Source: Asterias amurensis (Eukaryota > Echinodermata > Asteroidea > Forcipulatida > Asteriidae). From it: a DNA stretch of 64,000 nucleotides. Below, in pieces: positions 58,901 to 64,000 of the stretch. The translations under genes and the position numbers were made by a program. Numbering within the stretch: position 1 is the first letter of the stretch; every line of letters starts with the position of its first letter. The DNA is taken from the NCBI RefSeq assembly GCF_032118995.1, contig NC_092656.1:20542965-20606964 (forward strand). Direction: 5' to 3'. The notes below the pieces were generated by a model that had not been told where the DNA came from, did not search any database, and was given only the letters and a program-made list of their open reading frames with translations.

Positions 58901-61900
58901 TTACTAAGCATTGATTATTTTGCTTAAGCAGAATTTTGTGCTTAGGCAGCTCTGTGAAATTGGGCCCAGGTCTCATACTTCAACACGTAGCTCTACATAC
59001 CTTGTAAGAAAACCACTAAGCGCTTTGATAAGAACATTAGGAGTACATAAAGCGCTAAATAAGTAATGCCTATTAATATTATTGTTATAAATCATTGTAA
59101 GAAAATTTTCCTGTTAATGTTTCAAGAATATTATGCAACGTCTTCCCTCTCTGTCCAGGACGGCATCCGAGCTGCTAATAAGATGACTCAGCTGGAGATA
59201 CAAGCAGTAGCTCATCACATCTATGATCATCTTGTCACCACATTGGCCGATAAAGTGGAGGAACCAAGAAATTGTAAAGGTATGCAGTGGAGAAAGTGTC
59301 TGAAATGAAGCCATATTCAGAAAACTGTATACAGAAACCTAACAAAAATTTGCCGAAATTAAGAACAATTTTTTTAACATGCTGAAAATTGTTCAAGGTT
59401 TCCTCTCTATTTTCTTTTGACTCACGCATTTTGACTTTGAAGTCCCTCTTTAAAGAATTCTTATTTTCTACTTGTTACAGGGGCCTGGTACCGTCTCTTA
59501 CTGGTCACCATCTTCGCCCTGAGCGTCAAGTACCAACCAGCCGACGTTCTCCTGGCCATCTCGAGTGGTATCCTACCGTTACTGGCAAGACTCTGTGGCG
59601 AAGGTAGCCAAGCCGTCCTGGCCAAGCCCATGCAGCCATTAATGAGTGGTAGTATCCCATCCATGCATTCAGTCCTCCAAGTAGCAAGCACGAGGCTGCT
59701 TCAGATACTGGCAATTACAACAAGGTACCGGTAAAGAAAAAGTTAAGACCACTAGACTTGAATCTCGGTCAAAGGGAGGCTGCCAACTTAGAGAGCTTTA
59801 AAGGCAGTGGACACTGTTAGTAATCGCTCAAAATAATTGTTAGCATAAAACCTTACTTGGTTACGAGTAATGGGGAGAGGTTTATGGTAAAAAACATTGT
59901 GAGAAACGGCTCCCTCTGAAGTGACATAGTTTTTGAGACAGAAGTTATTTTCCATGAATTTGATTTCGAGACCTCACAGTTAGAATTTGAGATCTCTAAA
60001 TCAACCATCGAAACGCACACAACTTCGTGTGACAAGCTGACAAGGGTGTTTTTTTCTTTCATCATTATCTCGCAACTTAGACCAATTGAGCTCAAATTTT
60101 CACAGTTTTGTTATTTTATGCATATGTTGAGATACAGCAACTGAGAAGACTGGTCTTTGACAATTACCAATAGTGTCCAGTGTCTTTAACATTTATTAGA
60201 CAAATAATAGTCCCAAGTGTACTCTTTGTTTAGAGTACTCATTGAGTGTGTCATAAACGCATATTAAGTTAGGGGTGAACAAGGACAAATTTACAAGAAC
60301 TGGAATCGAACCTGCTACCTCTGGATTGGCAGGCTTGAGTATGAGCTCTCTATTTTGGCAGCCTCCCTAATTTGTAATTTTTTTTGATTGGAAGAGTGCC
60401 AGTCAGCAATCATTCGACCTAAAACTGCTGTAGAGTCAGGTTTCACACCAAAGTTGTTGATACAACCTGCAAAGCAGCAGTACAGGGGTATTTTTAAGGG
60501 GATGCATTTTTTTAATTTCATATACCAACTGATATCCACGAGGGAAATGGATTGGGTAAACCAGTACAACTTTTTCGTTGTTCAACCGAACAATTTATCT
60601 AATTTATCCAGTCAGTTTTCCATTTGGTTTATTACTTGATTTTTTATTTTTTATATCAACTTAACAAGTTTTCCACTCTCAAATTCTACCGAAGCACCCA
60701 CGCCGATCAGCTGAGTGATTCCGTGGTGCAAGCCCTGGTCAACCTCCTGCATGAACAACTCTGCTCTCTGTTCTCCATGGCAACGGGAGATACACAATGG
60801 CAGAAGTCGGTTCCCAACTCATCACCAGAGGGGAAAACAAAAGGCAAGGGAACAGACATCAAGGATAACAAATCGAGCGGCAGTGGAGTACAACAAGGTG
60901 AATTTGCATATTCATGAGAACATCTGTGGTATCATTTCAATGTATAAGTTAATCAGTCCCATCACAGGCAAATTACTCAGGTGGGATTCGAACCCACAAC
61001 CTTTCCTAGGTCAAAATCCCAGTTGAACCCAGTTAACTGGGGTCAACTGGTTCAACTGGATAGTGACCAAACTCGTCCATTTTCCATATTAACCAACTGG
61101 TTTGGACTAGGTTTAACTGTGTTCAACTAGGTTGAAATTATAAACCAGTTGGTTTCTGTCTATTTTCCATATTAAACCAACTGGTTTTAACTGTGTTTAA
61201 CTAGTTTATCAACTGGTTTCAACTAGTGTCAGTTGAAACCCAGTTTAACTAGGTTCTACTGGAATTTTGACCTGGGTTGCCTGTGTACTCTGCTCGTCTT
61301 CAGGAGAAAGGGTGTCTTCACTCAGTGTGTCTTCAGACTTTCTTCTCTTCTCTCCCTAGGCAAGCAGCGTAAGAGCCGACAGTTCCACCATCTAGTGCAG
61401 ACTGCTCTCGGTGACCTACTGGTCTTCCTGCGCCGTGTGGCCCTTAGCCAACCAGTCAGGGATAAGATCTTCTCCAATGATTGGACGTCACTGCTGCTCG
61501 CCATTGCAGGACACCATCCAAAGTCAGGTACCAACTGTTCCAAGGAATGGGGCTCTACGGTCAAATTAAGTTTGAGCCCAAATTCTAAAGCAGTGTAATG
61601 CTATTGTAATTGATACTCTACTTTGTTAACAACCAGACCATCAAATGACGTCACATTTCTTGTATTACACCAACTTTTCCAAGATAATTAAAGGGAAGGT
61701 ACACGTTTGGTAATTGTCAAAGACCTGTCTTCTCACTTGTTGTGTCCCAACATAAGCATAAAATAACAAGCCTGTTAAAATTTTGGCTCAATTGATCATC
61801 GAGAAAATGATGAGAGAAACAACACCCTTGTTGGACGAATTTGTGTGCTTTCAGATAGGAATAAAAGTCTTATTATTTTAGTGAGAAATTACCTCTTTCT

Positions 61901-63819
61901 CAAAAACTATGTTACTTCAAAGGGAGTCGTTTCCCACAATGTTTTATACTATCAAAAGCTCTTCAATGCTCGTTACCAAGTCAGTTTTTAAGTTAATATT
62001 TGTTTTGAGTAATTACCAAACGTGTACCTTCCCTTTAAGGCAAAGTATACCTTTGGTTTTTGGAGACGACCAATTGTTTTAATCCTATATAGATGTAGGT
62101 GTATACAATAAAACTAGCATGTGAAGATTTTATCTCCAAAGGTTTGCCTCGGATTGAGAACATCCGTACCAGACTGCTGGCACTCCATCTACTTGAAGCT
62201 ATCCTTCCATCCTGCCCAATTGACACTCAACATCAGAGTCATCAACTTCAGGTACAAATCACAAGCAATCATGGGTGTTTTTTTCTTCTTCAATAATTAT
62301 AGGTTTTCCCAGCCAATTTCAAGACAAATCCATTCATCTTAACACCCGGCGCACTCAATTTTGTTTCAAAATGAATTCTCTGTTGAATAAGTATTCAACA
62401 ATCAAAAGAAGTAATTTGATTCCACCGATTCAGCAGTCACTGGTCAAGTACGGTCATTCAATTTTCATATGGTCGCAACACTCAGTCAATTGCATAAAAG
62501 CCAGCAGCAAGATCAGGTTAACCATTTAATTAGATCAAGTGTAAACAGTGTCGCCCTCACCTTGAAGTGGATGTCCGGCCTTGTTATGTAAGGTGATTTC
62601 TCAAAGTTTATTTTGTTTTTAATAAATGGGGAACAAACAAGTTTTAGAAATACTGAAAGATTTTCTAGTTACAATGCATTCCACCACCCTTTTAATTCCT
62701 GTTGTTTGTCTCCCATCTTGTAAACGCAAGGTTGTACAGCAACTTCTCAGCAACCTCTCAGAGTGTATGTGGCGGGCCCCTCAGGCATACGCTCACCACA
62801 AATCACAGCACAAACCCCTCGACCCAAACACCACGCCCGGTAGCACGCCCTCGCCCGACCACGACCCCAAGAAATCAACCTCCTCCGTTTCGGAGAGCGG
62901 CGACGATGAGGATGATGACATCGCTCTTCAGGATACGGTGTTTGACTCGGAGAAGGCGGTGTGCTGCAGCGTGGAGGGAGGCAGCACCCTGGTCCATGGT
63001 TCTGGGGGCAGGGGGTACGGTCTTGGTGCTACGGGGATAACGGCTGGATGTTACCAGTGGAAGGTGAGTCCTGGTCGGGATGTTTGGGGGAAGAGTAACG
63101 ATCTAAAAAAAAACTGATGAAAAAATTTACCGCTTAAATTATCAATTGGTTTTTAGTAAGTTAACACTGAATAGGTTCAAGTGTACAACAAATCTTATGT
63201 TGGAGGAACAGTCTTGTTACTCACGATCTTCGGCCATGTCTTACCACCCAGCTTGTCCGGTAGCTAGAGGCAGTTCAAATCCTATATTAAAGCGGAATGA
63301 CTCTGCCTACCTCTGTGAACCCTGGTTCAAACCCGGACCAGTGCCTTGCCTGTGGATTGGGTTTTTCAGTCCCTACCTGACTGCGTGGGTTTCCCTAAAA
63401 GGGTTTTCCTCCCATGTCATCAAACTGAAATTTCTTCATTGTTTTTTACAAAAAGTTGGTGTGGTGTTTCCATTGGGATGCTTTGCCGACTTTATAATTC
63501 AGATTCAGAAAGCAGCAGGTACTGCAATGATTTCAATAGATGTTCTGATGAAATATTATGATTTGTGTTTTGATTACAGTTCTACATCGTGAAAGAGAAC
63601 AAGGGCAACGAGGGAACGTGTGTGGGTGTCTCCCGCTACCCAGTACGAGACTTCAGTCACCGGACCACGTCCGATATGTGGCTGTATCGAGCCTACAGTG
63701 GGAACCTGTACCACAACGGGGAACACTCTCTGACCTTGCCGAGCTTCACCCAAGGGGACTGCGTGACGTGCGTGCTCGACATGGAGGCTAGGACACTGTC
63801 ATTCGGGAAAAATGGAGAG
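39439..63819 (+). CDS. HERC1: HERC1-like giant HECT/RCC1 E3 ubiquitin ligase, 5' part (continues past window)
   Basis: 32 coding exons: 39439-40380, 41142-41237, 41594-41785, 42027-42194, 42787-43024, 43444-43587, 43798-43925, 44371-44515, 44713-44884, 45335-45469, 45875-46040, 46496-46621, 47060-47260, 47930-48082, 48874-49012, 49306-49497, 49952-50176, 51126-51299, 51990-52101, 52223-52482, 54099-54344, 55701-55780, 56226-56406, 56989-57143, 57660-57893, 59159-59279, 59481-59724, 60695-60897, 61360-61527, 62142-62251, 62731-63063, 63580-63819. All join in phase to 2141 codons. The start KLKWMEHLNASWVTEDW, the first RCC1-like domain, the block GAPLLLPPLRERMELLQSLL and the SPRY start follow the human HERC1 order. 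WD40 repeats, the second RCC1 domain and HECT must lie downstream. HERC1 is a cytosolic/Golgi-associated ligase that binds clathrin and ARF-type GTPases (family knowledge). A CAG acceptor before 39419 shows that a noncoding 5' exon precedes the start. Confidence 0.95.
40440..40798 (+). repeat. Degenerate GACCTGACC-type tandem array in HERC1 intron 1
   Basis: Dozens of imperfect units of CTGACC / ACCTGACCGACCTGACC run for about 350 bp. Because the unit is close to a multiple of three, the HERC1 frame stays open for some 80 codons past the exon 1 donor and would read DLTD/NLTN. I treat this as intron because a good GTAAGT donor follows 40380 and family similarity stops there. Confidence 0.8.
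40799..40970. mobile_element. Inverted-repeat element with CGATTTCACGAA ends
   Basis: CAGCCTCCGATTTCACGAAG and TTTCGTGAAATCGGGGCTGA are the ends. The core is packed with GCGACG/CGTCGC words (TGACGCGTCGCAAG, CGCGACGTGTC, GATGCGTCGC). About 172 bp in HERC1 intron 1. It resembles the 11508-11662 element at its tips. Confidence 0.75.
42205..42345. repeat. Dispersed repeat, copy 1 of 3 in HERC1 introns
   Basis: CTCCCTGATTCTGCAGAAAG, AAATAAACCAATTTGTTCATGG and ATGGAAACTTGTTCCC recur at 46668-46775 and 47486-47650. Unknown family, no terminal repeats seen. Confidence 0.65.
43090..43315 (-). mobile_element. tRNA-derived SINE, minus orientation, partial
   Basis: The minus strand shows CTCTGGTGTTTCTGATCAGC, AGAGTGTGGG, then body words (CTTTGTCCTTCTGATTGGAC, TAGGGGTTAACCCCTGTGG) of the common SINE. 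It ends at HERC1 exon 5's downstream intron; no 3' tail. Confidence 0.65.
44040..44335 (+). mobile_element. tRNA-derived SINE pair, subfamily of 17163-17655
   Basis: At 44177-44248 a plus-strand tRNA-like head (TTCTAGTTGGTAAGAC, AAGTTCAAATCCCACCCC) is followed by TTGAGTATACAGTGCTTACA and CACATTTGCGTAAGGGTAAA. A second copy of the tail lies just before it at 44050-44150 (AACTCGGGGAAAGTCTACAG ... GTGTAAGGTTAAAAC). Confidence 0.65.
45185..45315 (+). mobile_element. tRNA-derived SINE head with tail remnant
   Basis: CCAGTAGTCTAGTGGTTGGA (A box), GTAGGTTTGAATCCCGCC (B box), TGAGTAAGGTGG and AACCACAGACACTCACAGTA. Close to HERC1 exon 10 (20 bp upstream of it). Confidence 0.6.
45590..45815 (+). mobile_element. 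Composite repeat: about 130-bp body followed by tRNA-like unit, copy 1
   Basis: TATCGTAAACTTGAGTGTGA, GTACAGGTTGTGTGGCTTCT and TTGACAAAATAGGAAGACCA precede a tRNA-like unit GATGGCTCAGTTGGTAGAGC ... AAATCCCGC. The whole order recurs at 56640-56835, so the tRNA-like unit is not the 5' end of the repeat. Confidence 0.7.
46668..46780. repeat. Dispersed repeat, copy 2 of 3 in HERC1 introns
   Basis: TTGACTCTGCAGAAAGTTCC, GAAAATAAATAAATC and ATATGGAAACTTTTTTCCTG correspond to the 42205-42345 repeat. Confidence 0.6.
47486..47660. repeat. Dispersed repeat, copy 3 of 3 in HERC1 introns
   Basis: GGCAACTCTCCTTGATTCTG, AAATAAACTCATCTTTCCATG and GATTGTTGTACAAAATCTCC correspond to the other two copies. 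This is the longest of the three. Confidence 0.6.
48260..48475. mobile_element. CAATTTCATAAAGCT-type inverted-repeat element
   Basis: Left CTCAATTTCATAAAGCTAAT and right TTATTAAATTGGGCCC, with interior GTCATGCACCAGCCACAACA and TTGGGCTGGTAACCTGATTC. Same class as 24000-24200 and 55135-55350. Confidence 0.65.
48560..48845. repeat. CG-rich repeat segment with CACACGCGCGCTCGTGG words
   Basis: Facing segments CTTCAAGTGCGCGCTAATCC and TTGCTTGAAGATAAATACG, then TTATCACACGCGCGCTCGTG and CTCGCGCTTGTGTGATAA, form two overlapping imperfect inverted repeats. Probably decayed DNA-transposon derivatives. Confidence 0.5.
49790..49925 (-). mobile_element. Decayed SINE of the 6660-6930 subfamily
   Basis: ATGATTATGAATTGCGCAAA and GTGGTTAGCTTGGTAGGATT align with words at 6775-6860. 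The T-arm is damaged (TTTCAAACACTGCAG). Ends 25 bp before HERC1 exon 17. Confidence 0.5.
50627..50994 (+). mobile_element. TTAA MITE family 2, full copy
   Basis: 368 bp with TTAA at both ends and inverted ends AAGGGAAGGTACACGTTTGG / CCAAACGTGTACCTTCTCTT. Internally related to family 1 (TAAAACATTGTGGGAAACGA vs TAAAACATTGTGAGAAACGG), so both families have a common origin. Confidence 0.9.
51421..51603. mobile_element. 183-bp MITE with TGACGTCA in its inverted ends
   Basis: Left TCCAATAGACCTTATGCATT then GACGTCAT; right ATGACGTCATGTGCATAAGG then TCTATTGGA. The core is CG-rich (GTACGCGCGGCGCAC). Arms of about 28 bp differ by one or two bases. In the intron between HERC1 exons 18 and 19. Confidence 0.85.
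52558..52875 (+). repeat. 38-bp minisatellite, eight full copies plus a partial
   Basis: Units start at 52558, 52596, 52634, 52672, 52710, 52748, 52786 and 52824, with a ninth partial unit at 52862. The unit begins CAATAGTGAAGTTAATAACA and ends TCTCCTAGATCCA. The copies are identical by eye except for one substitution near the end of the eighth. Intronic, 76 bp after HERC1 exon 20. Confidence 0.95.
52885..53280 (-). mobile_element. Full-length tRNA-derived SINE, minus orientation
   Basis: Minus strand: head 53190-53275 (TCATGGCCGAGTGGTTAAGA, GTGGGTTCGAATCCCGGTC), body (ACACTTGTGTCCTTGAGCAA, CCCAGGGGAATAAATGGG, GGGAGCTGAGAAACATTAAA) and tail (AAGCGCTTAGAGAATTAAGT, GCGCTATATAAATCG, then (ATT)n at 52897-52932). 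Directly abuts the minisatellite. Confidence 0.85.
53903..54066. repeat. 164-bp long hairpin upstream of HERC1 exon 21
   Basis: Arms of about 78 bases (GGGAATCAAAGTGTG ... GAGGCCTGGTTCTT and AAGAACCAGGCCTCG ... CACATTGATTCCC) pair with scattered mismatches around a CTTTTTCT loop. Contains the perfect 20-base pair TTTTCAACTAGTGGTTTAA. The acceptor of exon 21 lies 32 bp beyond it. Confidence 0.85.
54382..54754 (+). mobile_element. TTAA MITE family 1, copy f (HERC1 intron)
   Basis: TTAA at both ends, inverted ends AAAGGCAGTGGACACTATTG / CAATAGTGTCCACTGTCTTT. 373 bp, slightly shortened at the central CTCGAAATCAACCATC block. Starts 38 bp after HERC1 exon 21. Confidence 0.9.
54885..55090 (+). mobile_element. 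tRNA-derived SINE, partial, plus orientation
   Basis: GTCATGGCTAAGCAGATAAG (decayed A box), CTGGTGTTTCTGATCAGCAG, GTGTGGGTTTGAGTACTGGT, then body GCTTTGTCCTTTGGATGCGA and ATGTTAAACCAGAGGTCCTG. ATTAGCAAGACC is present in two tandem copies. Confidence 0.65.
55134..55350. mobile_element. GGGCCCAATTTCATAAAGC-type inverted-repeat element
   Basis: Left GGGCCCAATTTCATAAAGCC and right GTAGCTTTATGAAATTGGAC. Interior has TTGCTTAGCATAAAATTTCTTC, TGGTTGGTAATCCTGATTTTA. A clean example of the class seen at 24000-24200 and 48260-48475. Confidence 0.75.
55876..56108. mobile_element. MITE with AAAGGAACATGTTG ends
   Basis: Left CTAAAGGAACATGTTGGCC and right CCAAGGCAACATGTCCCTTTAA face each other. The left part also holds GGAGTCAAAATTTTGACTCC, a perfect 20-bp palindrome, and CCATTTTGTGG/CCATAAAATGG around it. 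A fragment of the same end recurs at 41828-41860. Confidence 0.7.
56505..56572 (-). mobile_element. SINE tRNA-like head remnant
   Basis: Minus strand: ACTAGATAGCTCAGTTGGCA (A box), TAATCCCGAGGCGGCAGGTT and CAAATCCCACTCAGGTTA (B box and T arm). No body recognised. Confidence 0.6.
56640..56835 (+). mobile_element. Composite repeat with 130-bp body and tRNA-like unit, copy 2
   Basis: GTATCGTAAACTTGGGTGTG, ATGTACAGGTTGTATGGCTT and TTGACAAAATAGGGAGACCA precede AACTTAGTTGGTAGAGCGCT and GTAGGTTCGAGTCCCGC. Same order as 45590-45815. Confidence 0.7.
57275..57525 (-). mobile_element. tRNA-derived SINE of the 6660-6930 subfamily
   Basis: A minus-strand head at 57290-57375 (GTCATGGCCGCACAATTACG; AGTGTAGGTTCGAGTCCCAG) lies beside 57380-57520. 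The latter, in the minus sense, reads TCCCATCAAGGCAACTCAAC, AAACTCCCACAAGGGGATAT, AACACCAAGCTGGCAAC and matches 6672-6740. Confidence 0.65.
57905..58135 (-). mobile_element. tRNA-derived SINE, minus orientation, short
   Basis: Tail TAATAATAATAACT and AGCGCTTTATTTCGAAGTGC at the left; head at 58050-58130 with GAGTCGAACCCACACTCTGC and TTAACAGCTCAGCCACACCA. The body is shortened compared with 52885-53280. Confidence 0.7.
58348..58972. mobile_element. CAATTTCATCGAGCTGCTTA element interrupted by a TTAA MITE
   Basis: Outer left end GGGGCCAATTTCATCGAGCTGC (58343-58364) and outer right end CAGCTCTGTGAAATTGGGCC (58950-58969) belong to one element. Its TTAA is split and duplicated by the family 3 MITE at 58365-58749; the outer sequence resumes with GCAAAAAATTTGGTTAAGCA. 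Confidence 0.8.
58365..58749 (+). mobile_element. TTAA MITE family 3, full copy
   Basis: TTAA at both ends, inverted ends AAAGGAACATTACAGAATTG / CAATTCTGTAACGTTCCTTT. 385 bp, non-coding, interior unlike families 1 and 2. A half copy lies at 37199-37380, and a weak relative near 14550-14640. Confidence 0.9.
59798..60189 (+). mobile_element. TTAA MITE family 1, copy g (HERC1 intron)
   Basis: TTAA at both ends. Ends AAAGGCAGTGGACACTGTTA / CAATAGTGTCCAGTGTCTTT carry a few substitutions. 392 bp with the usual GAGACCTCA core; GACAAGCTGACAAGGG shows a small internal duplication. Confidence 0.9.
60285..60355 (-). mobile_element. SINE tRNA-like head remnant
   Basis: Minus-strand AGAGAGCTCATACTCAAGCC, AATCCAGAGGTAGCAGGTTC and GATTCCAGTTC: a decayed A box and a recognisable B box. 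Confidence 0.5.
60955..61007 (-). mobile_element. SINE head fragment cut by AACTGG foldback repeat
   Basis: ATCACAGGCAAATTACTCAG and GTGGGATTCGAACCCACAAC match the 17270-17320 SINE (tail and T arm). The remainder of the tRNA-like head is missing because the foldback repeat starts here. Confidence 0.65.
61008..61273. repeat. AACTGG-rich foldback repeat
   Basis: Ends AGGTCAAAATCCCAGTTGAA and TCTACTGGAATTTTGACCT are inverted repeats. The interior repeats AACTGG, CCAGTT and GTTCAACT in both orientations, including TTTTCCATATTAACCAACTG twice about 80 bp apart. No ORF. Confidence 0.8.
61274..61320 (+). repeat. Fragment of the stem-loop repeat module
   Basis: TGTGTACTCTGCTCGTCTTC and AGGAGAA match 7240-7265. 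The histone-like stem-loop part is not present here. Confidence 0.5.
61688..62038 (-). mobile_element. TTAA MITE family 2, reverse-oriented copy
   Basis: TTAA at both ends, inverted ends AAGGGAAGGTACACGTTTGG / CCAAACGTGTACCTTCCCTT, perfect over at least 20 bp. 351 bp. Read in the opposite sense to the copy at 50627-50994. Confidence 0.9.
62731..63819 (+). other. HERC1: HERC1 SPRY-domain exons (domain runs off window)
   Basis: Exon 62731-63063 begins with VVQQLLSNLSECMW, passes a Pro/Ser-rich and acidic linker (GDDEDDD), then starts the SPRY fold with VFDSEKAVCC, TLVHGSGGRGYGLGATG and GCYQWK. Exon 63580-63819 continues with FYIVKENKGNEGTCVGVSRY, TTSDMWLYRAYSGNLYHNG and VLDMEARTLSFGKNGE, and ends at a GT donor. 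The rest of SPRY lies beyond the window. Confidence 0.9.
63225..63480. repeat. Dispersed repeat fragment in last HERC1 intron of window
   Basis: CCGGTAGCTAGAGGCAGTTC and AAATCCTAT recur at 17368-17398. The following GGTTCAAACCCGGACCAG is T-arm-like. The segment CTACCTGACTGCGTGGGTTT to TCCCATGTCATC appears repeat-like but is unassigned. Confidence 0.4.
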
Positions 63820-63909
63820 GTAAGGCTTTATTTTACTTTGATGTTTTATTTAAGTTTTATGACATCCGATAAAGCCTTCTTGCTGATGACATATTTCTGT
63901 AGCAATGCA

Positions 63910-64000
63910 CCTGGGCCCAATTTCATGGCTCTGCTTACCGCCGAATTATGCACTTACGATCACCATTCTCCACCTACTGTGCAAGCACCAAATTTCTGCG
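63910..64000. mobile_element. GGGCCCAATTTCAT-family MITE, left end at window edge
   Basis: GGGCCCAATTTCATGGCTCT, GCTTACCGCC and ACTTACGATCACCATTCTCC match the outer element at 25127-25440. The rest lies past the window. Confidence 0.75.

Noticed and set aside
1-64000. Endogenous retrovirus, LTR element or Polinton
   Set aside because: I saw no long terminal direct repeats, gag/pol/env-like or capsid-like frames. The reverse-transcriptase-related pieces are only LINE C-termini.

Overview
This is animal nuclear DNA, most likely from an echinoderm and probably a sea star. That assignment is inferred from protein similarity that is deuterostome-like but not vertebrate, from short exons in long repeat-filled introns, and from a dense load of tRNA-derived SINEs and small inverted-repeat transposons. 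It was not tested by a search. There is no prokaryotic, organellar or retroviral-type sequence that I can recognise. Left to right the window holds: the 3' part of an FKBP8-like membrane-anchored FK506-binding protein (+, 1276-6090, start outside the window); a complete fatty-acid transport / very-long-chain acyl-CoA synthetase of the SLC27A family (+, 9088-15707, nine coding exons, 634 aa); a complete BTBD1/2-type BTB-BACK-PHR protein (+, 19059-22973, four coding exons, 527 aa, with a Gln/Pro-rich N-terminus); a complete glucose-6-phosphate 1-epimerase-like (hexose-6-phosphate mutarotase) gene on the minus strand (28527-33023, ten coding exons, 275 aa); an open pogo/Tigger-type transposase (+, 34654-35904, 416 aa); and the 5' third of a HERC1-like giant E3 ubiquitin ligase (+, 39439 to beyond 63819, 32 coding exons, 2141 aa in phase, ending inside the SPRY domain). 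Exon borders were read by hand from GT/AG sites, reading frame and family similarity; exons within each gene join in phase. The host genes do not form an operon or one pathway. Two serve lipid or sugar metabolism (SLC27A, mutarotase) and three serve protein folding or ubiquitin control (FKBP8, BTBD1/2 as a cullin-3 adaptor, HERC1). Their human relatives fall on 19p13 and 15q, so the block may preserve an old linkage group. The space between and inside genes is mostly mobile-element debris. It includes several TTAA-targeting MITE families with near-perfect terminal repeats, MITEs beginning near GGGCCCAATTTCAT, tRNA-headed SINEs in several subfamilies, LINE 3' ends, a 38-bp minisatellite and several long hairpins. 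The items most worth a second look are: (1) a dispersed repeat carrying a perfect histone-mRNA 3' stem-loop plus a downstream purine block resembling a U7 site, far from any histone gene; (2) two almost perfectly palindromic elements of only 74 and 57 bp, each flanked by its own 9-bp target duplication and sitting 16 bp apart; (3) a threefold 109-bp tandem duplication that copies a splice donor of the SLC27A gene; and (4) an intact pogo-type transposase ORF.
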